Positions 23,544 to 29,171 of a DNA stretch of 31,271 bases are shown here, one piece after another. The stretch is from JAPYWM01 sp964489015 (GTDB lineage: Bacteria > Bacteroidota > Bacteroidia > SpSt-205). The stretch is taken from the NCBI GenBank assembly GCA_964489015.1, contig CAZAXD010000023.1, forward strand, positions 1 through 31,271. The letters are read 5' to 3'. Numbering within the stretch: the stretch's first letter is position 1; each line of letters begins with the position of its first letter. The notes beneath the pieces were generated by a model that saw nothing but the letters and a program-made list of their open reading frames with translations, was not told the DNA's origin and did no database searches. A program made the translations under genes and the position numbers.

Positions 23544-24831
23544 GACACTTAGCCGGGCCGAAGCGCGACTCGTCCTGCGTCTGTGGCTGCCCCTGGCGCT
23601 GACTTGGCTCATGATGTCGCTGGAAGGACCTATCGCCATCGCCTTCATTAGTCGCCTGTCCGAGCCCACATCAAACCTCGCCGCCTTTTCTATAGCCCTC
23701 TCTATTGCCTTTTTTGTGGAGTCGCCGATTATGATGCTGCTCAGTGCGGGGGCGGCTTTGGTGACCGATCGGCGGCGGTATGAGCAGCTCTTTCGGTTTG
23801 CGGCCGGCCTCAATGGCTTCTTGTCACTCATGATGTTTGTATTGGGACTGCCGCCTGTTTTTGCGCGGCTCAATGGGGTATTATGGGGTCTGTCGCCGGC
23901 GCTGGGGGAGCTTGTGCGGGGGGCAATCTGGCTACTGGTACCCTGGCCGGCAGCGATTGGGTTTCGGCGCCTGTGGCAGGGTGTGCTCATTCGGGCGGGC
24001 CGCTCGCGTCAGATCTCCTTCGCCACGGTGGTCCGCCTAGCCGCCATGAGCGGCGCAGGCCTTTTAGGTAGCCTATGGGCTAAGCAAGGAGGGACCCTAC
24101 CGGGTGTCTGGGTAGGAGCCGTAGCCCTTTCCGCGGGCGTCGTGGCTGAAGCGATAGCCGTGCGGTGGTGGGCAGGGCCTTACCTACGAAGCCTTTCGCC
24201 GCAGCCGCGTGCGGCAGTACTGTCGCTACGGGAGATATGGGCCTTTTATGTGCCGCTGCTTTTGACGGCGCTGGTCCATGTGGCCCTTAGCCCCCTGCTC
24301 ACTTTATTTATGGCAAAGGGGTATATGGCGATCCCCTCTTTGGCCGCGTATCCTGCGGTAACGAATACCGCGTTTCTCTTTGGCTGCTTAGGGGTGGCTT
24401 ATCAGGAGGTAGTGGTGGTGCTAGAGGGAACAAGGGCCCGATCGGTCTTGGGACCTTTTGCGGCGGCCATTGCGTTGGGAAGTGGATTGGGGTTAGCTCT
24501 GATTGCTTGGGTGCCTCTGCTCACAAGTGCTTGGGTTGACTGGGCCTTTAGCTTGCCAGCCGGGGTAGCGCCTCTGGCTTATCGTGGGCTTAAGGTCGCT
24601 ACGCTGTTCCCAGCTCTTACGGCCTTTTTAGCGTACTACAAGGGGCGCTTTATTCACTACCATGCTACTCGTCAAAACCTGATTACTTCGATCATAGAAG
24701 TGGGGCTAGCGTTATGCGGGACGGCTGGGCTGATAGGATGCCTAGGCTGGCCGGCGCTAGATGGAGCGGTGGTGGGGCTGCTAGTGGGCCGTCTGGCAGC
24801 TTTTGGCTGGGCGAGGCGATGGCGGCGTTAA
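23527..24831 (+). CDS. MATE/MOP-superfamily exporter, ANKH-like
   Basis: A 434-residue integral membrane protein with about 12 hydrophobic segments and no large soluble domain. The segments WLMMSLEGP, SNLAAFSIALS, VESPIMMLL and LVPWPAAIGFRRLWQGVLIR give it the look of the bacterial branch of the ankylosis-protein/MATE-like exporters in the MOP flippase superfamily. Members export organic anions, drugs or lipid-linked material; the substrate here is unknown. The ATG lies 17 nt inside the ligase gene, so the two are coupled and might act in the same envelope pathway (inference). It is less likely to be MurJ or Wzx, whose signatures I do not see. Confidence 0.72.
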   Translation: MELGFETLSRAEARLVLRLWLPLALTWLMMSLEGPIAIAFISRLSEPTSNLAAFSIALSIAFFVESPIMMLLSAGAALVTDRRRYEQLFRFAAGLNGFLSLMMFVLGLPPVFARLNGVLWGLSPALGELVRGAIWLLVPWPAAIGFRRLWQGVLIRAGRSRQISFATVVRLAAMSGAGLLGSLWAKQGGTLPGVWVGAVALSAGVVAEAIAVRWWAGPYLRSLSPQPRAAVLSLREIWAFYVPLLLTALVHVALSPLLTLFMAKGYMAIPSLAAYPAVTNTAFLFGCLGVAYQEVVVVLEGTRARSVLGPFAAAIALGSGLGLALIAWVPLLTSAWVDWAFSLPAGVAPLAYRGLKVATLFPALTAFLAYYKGRFIHYHATRQNLITSIIEVGLALCGTAGLIGCLGWPALDGAVVGLLVGRLAAFGWARRWRR

Positions 24832-24899
24832 GCACTCTCCAAGCTCTTAGTTCACCTACGGTAGTCAATTTTCTTCCCATCTTCGGCTTCTCGACTATC

Positions 24900-25410
24900 A
24901 GGTGTAGGGACTTTCAATTACATACCGTTTTTTTATTAACGTGGCCCCAAAAAGCTAACTTCCCTGGCTTAGTGCGCGCTACTCTATTTTGTTTCTCTTA
25001 CGTTCTCTTCTTAGCTCATATAGGGGGCAAATTATATGCAGGAACCGGTGAAGCACCTGGCTTTACATGTGCGAACGATGTCAGGTCGTATGATTTGGCT
25101 ACAGGTACTTGGAGTACACTAGCCAACCATCCTCTTCCGCAACATGATAATTGGGCCGTAGCAGTGCCTTCTTTAGGACGGATTTATGTGATAGGGGGAC
25201 CTCAGTTCTGCTTTTTGGGCTGCATTTTTCAGTGTCATTACTATGACTTACTTAGTGGCACCTGGCATGCTATGCCACCTTTCCCGGGGGGATCTCGCAA
25301 TAATTTGAATTTCACTATCGTAAGCGGAGTGTTATAGGGTGGGTGGCGGAGACTGCTCGGCTCACGTTCGGTGACTGGTGGGCGTTTTGTCCATAGAGCG
25401 TTGTATGGAT
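24900..25410 (+). pseudogene. Decayed kelch-repeat protein gene
   Basis: In one frame (about 24942-25334) kelch blades are readable: W-P-Q-K-A-N-F-P-G, GGKLYAGTG, then NDVRSYDLATGTWSTLANHPLP, GRIYVIGG, CHYYDLLSGTWHAMPPFPGG. The frame ends at a TAG at 25335. Immediately after, another frame gives VGGGDCSAHVR and a third gives GDWWAFCP, both kelch-like, so the tail is broken by frameshifts. No proper start is seen: the blade begins at about 24942, and the only start with a signal-like sequence (GTG at 24972) would cut into it. The 609-nt stretch between the exporter gene and 25441 holds nothing else I can support and looks AT-richer than its surroundings. A short intact secreted protein from 24972 to 25337 is an alternative. 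Confidence 0.55.
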
Positions 25411-25428
25411 TAGGTCGTGCGAGTTGCA

Positions 25429-25436
25429 TACTTTTG
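25429..25436 (+). promoter_or_regulatory. Promoter -7 box TACTTTTG for HMA-domain gene
   Basis: Perfect TAnnTTTG match with a 4-nt spacer (CATC) to the ATG at 25441. It overlaps the first codons of a longer in-frame GTG start at 25417 and so argues against that start. Confidence 0.65.
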
Positions 25437-25440
25437 CATC

Positions 25441-25770
25441 ATGTACTTCTGGGTGGTGAGTCTCGGCCTATGGCTTAGTCTATCAGCACAGACAGCCAAG
25501 CTAGACACGCTTTCTATCCAAAGCTCCGTCGTTTGTGAGACCTGCCGGCGCACGATCATTAAGGGGCTATCGACGCGGAAAGGCATTCGATGGGTAGAGG
25601 TGGATGTGCCGGCGCGGCGGGTGATTGTGGCGCATCGGCCGGATAAGACCACCCCGTCGGCGATTCGGCAGGCCCTGAGCCGCTTGGGCTATGATGCGGA
25701 TGAAGTCCCGCGTGATCCGACTGCTTACCAAAAGCTTCCTGCCTGTTGTAGGACCGATAAGTCGCACTAG
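25441..25770 (+). CDS. Periplasmic heavy-metal-associated (HMA) domain protein
   Basis: A 109-residue protein with a signal peptide (about 1-17, ending SLSAQ|T) and one ferredoxin-like HMA domain: metal-binding C32-x-x-C35 in VCETCRRTI, then VEVDVPARRVIVAH and the typical SAIRQALSRLGYDAD. The C-terminal tail ends LPACCR with a second Cys pair, a pattern I associate with small Bacteroidota periplasmic HMA proteins. It probably binds or passes on copper or another soft metal outside the cytosol. The ATG at 25441 is preferred to the GTG at 25417 because a TACTTTTG box ends 4 nt before it and because it gives a normal signal peptide. No P-type ATPase is adjacent. Confidence 0.85.
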   Translation: MYFWVVSLGLWLSLSAQTAKLDTLSIQSSVVCETCRRTIIKGLSTRKGIRWVEVDVPARRVIVAHRPDKTTPSAIRQALSRLGYDADEVPRDPTAYQKLPACCRTDKSH

Positions 25771-25773
25771 TAC

Positions 25774-25781
25774 TAATTTTG
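25774..25781 (+). promoter_or_regulatory. Promoter -7 box TAATTTTG for ATP-grasp/esterase pair
   Basis: Perfect TAnnTTTG match starting 4 nt after the previous stop codon, with a 4-nt spacer (CCAC) to the GTG at 25786. Supports that GTG as start and a separate transcription unit. Confidence 0.62.
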
Positions 25782-25785
25782 CCAC

Positions 25786-26946
25786 GTGCGGTGGTTATTT
25801 CTTTCGCCGGAGTTTCCGCCTAATTATCACCTTTTTGCGTGGCATTTTCGGGAGCTAGGCGGTGTAGCGGTGGGGATTGGTCATACGCCTTTTCAGGAGC
25901 TTCCTGTAGCGATTCTGCAAAGTCTGATTCGTTATGAGGCGGTGTCTGACCTCCACGACACAGAGGCCGTCCTCCGGGCAGCACGCCAGATAGCGCATGA
26001 AGTAGGCGGGCTGGATGGCGTAGATTCCTTCAACGAGTACTGGCTACCGCTGGAGGCGGCCATTCGGGCAGCGCTAAACGTGCCAGGTCCTAAGCCAGCC
26101 GATCTGCCGGCCTTCCAGCACAAAAGCGAGATGAAAGCCTACTTCCAGCGGGCAAGCTTAGACCCCATTCCTGGTCGCGTAGTCAAGGACTTTGCCGAAG
26201 TAACGGATTTCGTGGCGACTTATGGTTTTCCCATTATCGCTAAGCCCGATCGGGGCGTGGGGGCCGGCGGGGCCATCTGTATTCAAAACGAAAAGGAGCT
26301 AGAGCGCTTTCAGCACACCTTTCGGCCTGGGTATCTGCTGGAGAAATTCATCACCGGCACGATTCAAACGTTTGATGGCCTTACCGATCACGATGGGCAG
26401 ATGGTCTTTTACGCTTCATTAGAGTACAGTCGGGGCGTAGCTGAAGTGGTAAGCCAAGATGAAGACATTTACTACTACGTGCGGCGGGAAATCGAGCCAG
26501 ACCTCGTAGCAGCGGGTAAGGCTATCGTAGCCGCTTATGGACTGCGCGCGCGGTTCTTTCACTTTGAGTTTATTCGGGCTCAGGATGAAAAGCTGTATCC
26601 GCTAGAGGTTAATATGCGCCCACCGGGCTATCCCACCCTAGATCTTTTCAACTTTGCGCATGATATAGACCTTTATCGGGGCTGGGCAGAGGTGATTCTA
26701 GGGCATCGACCTGTCTTCCCTACGCCAAGCTACTACGCCTGCTACATTTCCAGAAAGCGGCATATTGGGTATGCTCATGACCACGAGGCCGTTCTCAAGC
26801 ACCTTGGAGAGCGGCTTATTTTGCATGCGCAAACGATACCGCTCTTTCGAGCAGCAATGGGGGATGAGCATTATATTGTCCGCACCCCTTCCTATGAAGA
26901 CATGTTAGAAATGGCGCACTTTGTTCAAAAGCGATTGATACTATGA
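25786..26946 (+). CDS. ATP-grasp carboxylate-amine ligase-like enzyme
   Basis: A 386-residue cytosolic protein of the ATP-grasp superfamily, which couple ATP hydrolysis to joining a carboxylate to an amine, via an acyl-phosphate. The N-terminal pre-ATP-grasp domain (about 1-105) is followed by the ATP-binding lysine strand FPIIAKPDRGVGAGGA (about 150-165), the adenine-contact region YLLEKFITG (about 185) and the metal site PLEVNMRPPG (about 278-287). It has no biotin carboxylase, RimK or Ddl signatures; nearest guess is the uncharacterised carboxylate-amine ligase group. The stop overlaps the start of the esterase gene as ATGA, suggesting both act on one metabolite. Substrates unknown. Confidence 0.82.
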   Translation: MRWLFLSPEFPPNYHLFAWHFRELGGVAVGIGHTPFQELPVAILQSLIRYEAVSDLHDTEAVLRAARQIAHEVGGLDGVDSFNEYWLPLEAAIRAALNVPGPKPADLPAFQHKSEMKAYFQRASLDPIPGRVVKDFAEVTDFVATYGFPIIAKPDRGVGAGGAICIQNEKELERFQHTFRPGYLLEKFITGTIQTFDGLTDHDGQMVFYASLEYSRGVAEVVSQDEDIYYYVRREIEPDLVAAGKAIVAAYGLRARFFHFEFIRAQDEKLYPLEVNMRPPGYPTLDLFNFAHDIDLYRGWAEVILGHRPVFPTPSYYACYISRKRHIGYAHDHEAVLKHLGERLILHAQTIPLFRAAMGDEHYIVRTPSYEDMLEMAHFVQKRLIL

Positions 26947-27683
26947 AGGTCAGACATGAGGCTTGGCATAGCCCCCACCTAGAGAAAACCATGCGTCTCA
27001 ATCACTATGGAGAGGGGGGGCAGCCTTTACTAGCCTTTCCAGCGCAGGCGGGCGATCATCGGAATTTCGAAGATTTTGGGATGATAGGTGCGCTGCAGCC
27101 CCTTATCGAATCTGGTCAGATCCAGGTCGTTACGGTCGACAGCGTAGATACGGAGAGTTGGACCGCCTCGGAACTGCACCCAGCGCTGCGTGGCGCACGG
27201 CACGAAGCGTATGTGCAATACATTCTCGGCGAAGTGCTGTCCTACTATTGCCAGCAGACCGACCTTCCCATATGGACCACTGGCGTGAGCATGGGAGGCT
27301 ACCACGCGGCTAATTTTTTATTCCGCTTCCCTCACGCCTTTGGCGGAGTCATAGCCCTAAGCGGCATCTATGAGCTTCGGGAGTTTCTCGGCGATTATAC
27401 CGACGAGACCGTGTATTATAACTCGCCCCTGTGGTTTTTACCTAATCTAACCGATCCGTACTACCTTGATCAGCTCCGAAAGAAACTAATCGTGCTAGCG
27501 GTGGGCCAGGGCGCTTGGGAAGAACCGATGCTGACCCAGACCCGCCAGATGGGTGAGATTTTGGCGGCTAAGGACATTCCGTCCTGGGTGGACATTTGGG
27601 GCCCAGATGTCCATCATGACTGGCCCTGGTGGCATCGGCAATTGCCGTACTTTTTAGAAAAGCTACTGCCCTTTGCACGGTAA
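26943..27683 (+). CDS. Alpha/beta-hydrolase, putative esterase family
   Basis: A 246-residue hydrolase without signal peptide. It has the nucleophile elbow GVSMGG (Ser about 115) followed by YHAANFLFRFP, the YYNSPLWFLPNLTDP segment, and a C-terminal HHDWPWW holding the likely catalytic His. This matches the putative esterase (esterase D/S-formylglutathione hydrolase-like) fold, in the subgroup with the N-terminal pattern G-x-x-L-x-F-P and HRNFEDFGM. The catalytic acid is probably an Asp between these motifs. It is coupled to the ATP-grasp gene by ATGA, a partnership that suggests a ligase plus hydrolase pair acting on the same amide or ester product (inference). Confidence 0.83.
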   Translation: MKVRHEAWHSPHLEKTMRLNHYGEGGQPLLAFPAQAGDHRNFEDFGMIGALQPLIESGQIQVVTVDSVDTESWTASELHPALRGARHEAYVQYILGEVLSYYCQQTDLPIWTTGVSMGGYHAANFLFRFPHAFGGVIALSGIYELREFLGDYTDETVYYNSPLWFLPNLTDPYYLDQLRKKLIVLAVGQGAWEEPMLTQTRQMGEILAAKDIPSWVDIWGPDVHHDWPWWHRQLPYFLEKLLPFAR

Positions 27684-27698
27684 GTAAGGGCTTTTTGT

Positions 27699-27706
27699 TA
27701 TCTTTG
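27699..27706 (+). promoter_or_regulatory. Promoter -7 box TATCTTTG for DUF1573 protein gene
   Basis: Perfect TAnnTTTG match ending 8 nt before the ATG at 27715, in the 31-nt gap after the esterase gene. Confidence 0.58.
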
Positions 27707-27714
27707 CCCCGCAT

Positions 27715-28890
27715 ATGAGGTACGTAGGAAAGGGTTTAGCTTTAGGCCTGCTCGTAGTGGGCTTGACTTGGGCACAAAAGAAAAGCGCACCCGCCAAAGC
27801 CGATGCTATGCCAAATGCGCAAAAGACGCTCGTAAGCTTCCCCAAAACCGAGCATGACTTCGGTAAAATTAAGGAAGAAGACAAGGTCGCCACCACGCGC
27901 TTTAGCTTCAAAAATGTCAGTAAAGAACCAGTAAAGATTATAGACGTCAAGACTTCCTGCGGGTGCACGACGCCGAGTTGGAGCCGAGAGCCGATCGCCC
28001 CTGGTAAAGAGGGCTACATTGAAGCGCAGTACAGCGCTTGGGGGCGGTCGGGTAGCTTCGTCAAGACCATTACGGTCCGGGTTCGCTCCGAAAAGGATAC
28101 CACCAAGGAGGAGACCCACGTCCTCTCCATCAAAGGCGAAGTGCTGCCACGTCCCAAAGGACCTGAAGATTGGTATCCTACCAAAATCGGTAGCTTGCGC
28201 TTCGGACCCGCTAATCATGCTTCCTTCGGCACCGTCAGGACCAACGAGAAGAAGTCTCAGCGCGTTACGCTTTACAACGACAGCGATAAGCCCTTAGAGC
28301 TAAAGGGCTTCTCTGACGTTCCACCTCACGTCGTAGTGCAGTTTGTGACGCCTAAGGGGCCGGCTGGTGCGACTTACACGCTCAATCCTAAAGATACAGT
28401 ACAAGTGGAAATCTTTTACGATGCCGGTGCGGCTAATGACTATGGCTTTGTCTATCATGTAATGAAGCTAAAGACGGCTGACGTTACCGAGCCTGACAAG
28501 CCCTTTTACATCACGGCCAATATTGAGGAGTACTTCGGTGAGCTCACCGAACAGGCTCTAGCGGAAGCTCCAAGAGCCCAGTTTGACGTGACGGAGTATA
28601 ATTATGGCAAAATCAAAGCAGGTGACAAGGTAGCCTATGAATTTCGTCTAACTAATGCGGGCAAAAAGCCACTTATTATTCGTAAGACCAAGGCCAGCTG
28701 CGGGTGTACAGTTGCCGCGCCCACCAAAACGGAGCTTAAGCCTGGCGAAAGCACAACGATCAAGGTAACGTTTGATTCTACCGGCCGATCTGGTAAAGAC
28801 TCTAAGAGCGTCACTGTGATCACCAACGATCCCCGTCAACCTACCATCAACCTGGTCATTCACGGAGAAATCGAGCCGGTGACTAAGTAA
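27715..28890 (+). CDS. Exported protein with two DUF1573 (Ig-like) domains
   Basis: A 391-residue protein with a signal peptide (about 1-20, ending LTWAQ|K), then a Lys/Ala-rich linker. Residues about 38-145 form one DUF1573 domain (HDFGKI...FSFKNVSKEPVKI, SCGCT, APGKEG) and about 290-387 a second (YNYGKIKAGDKVAYEFRLTNAGKKPLII, SCGCT, KPGES). Between them (about 155-275) lies a third Ig-like segment with FGTVRTNEKKSQRVTLYNDS, lacking the Cys pair. DUF1573 proteins are common in Bacteroidota envelopes and structurally like ASH/MSP Ig domains; biochemical role unknown. Each SCGC pair could bind metal or form a disulfide. Has its own promoter and a long hairpin after it, so probably monocistronic. 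Confidence 0.9.
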   Translation: MRYVGKGLALGLLVVGLTWAQKKSAPAKADAMPNAQKTLVSFPKTEHDFGKIKEEDKVATTRFSFKNVSKEPVKIIDVKTSCGCTTPSWSREPIAPGKEGYIEAQYSAWGRSGSFVKTITVRVRSEKDTTKEETHVLSIKGEVLPRPKGPEDWYPTKIGSLRFGPANHASFGTVRTNEKKSQRVTLYNDSDKPLELKGFSDVPPHVVVQFVTPKGPAGATYTLNPKDTVQVEIFYDAGAANDYGFVYHVMKLKTADVTEPDKPFYITANIEEYFGELTEQALAEAPRAQFDVTEYNYGKIKAGDKVAYEFRLTNAGKKPLIIRKTKASCGCTVAAPTKTELKPGESTTIKVTFDSTGRSGKDSKSVTVITNDPRQPTINLVIHGEIEPVTK

Positions 28891-28923
28891 ACGCTGTACG
28901 TAACTAAGTAGCGATTTCTCGAC

Positions 28924-28969
28924 CCAGCGGGGTGCTCCTAGTCTAAATATAGTAGGAGTCCCCCGCTGG
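28924..28969 (+). terminator. Long hairpin after the DUF1573 gene, terminator-like
   Basis: Nine bases CCAGCGGGG (28924-28932) pair perfectly with CCCCGCTGG (28961-28969); inside them CTCCTA (28935-28940) pairs with TAGGAG (28953-28958), leaving a 12-nt AT-rich loop. It begins 34 nt after the stop codon. The following bases, CTCTTATTG, are only moderately T-rich, so it may be an imperfect intrinsic terminator or an mRNA 3'-end stabiliser. The rest of 28891-29171 holds only the promoter of the next gene and no coding region I can support. Confidence 0.62.
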
Positions 28970-29135
28970 CTCTTATTGATTGGGCTCTTCTCTATTGTAC
29001 CCGGTAACCCAGAGTTTACATACTTTGACTTAATTAGAGGTTCTTACAAGGAGCGCCGCTTACCATTCGGTTGGCCCTCAGTGCCATTCAGGAGAACTTT
29101 TTGCCCACTTACCTTATCAGACTTAGGTAGCAGGG

Positions 29136-29165
29136 TTTGTTTTTGGCATACAGGTATTACTTTTA
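29136..29165 (+). promoter_or_regulatory. Candidate promoter (TTTG and TACTTTTA) for last gene
   Basis: A -33-like TTTG (29136-29139) is followed after 18 nt by TACTTTTA (29158-29165), one mismatch from TAnnTTTG in the final base. The box ends 6 nt before the ATG at 29172. Spacing fits the Bacteroidota -33/-7 promoter. Confidence 0.45.
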
Positions 29166-29171
29166 CCATGT

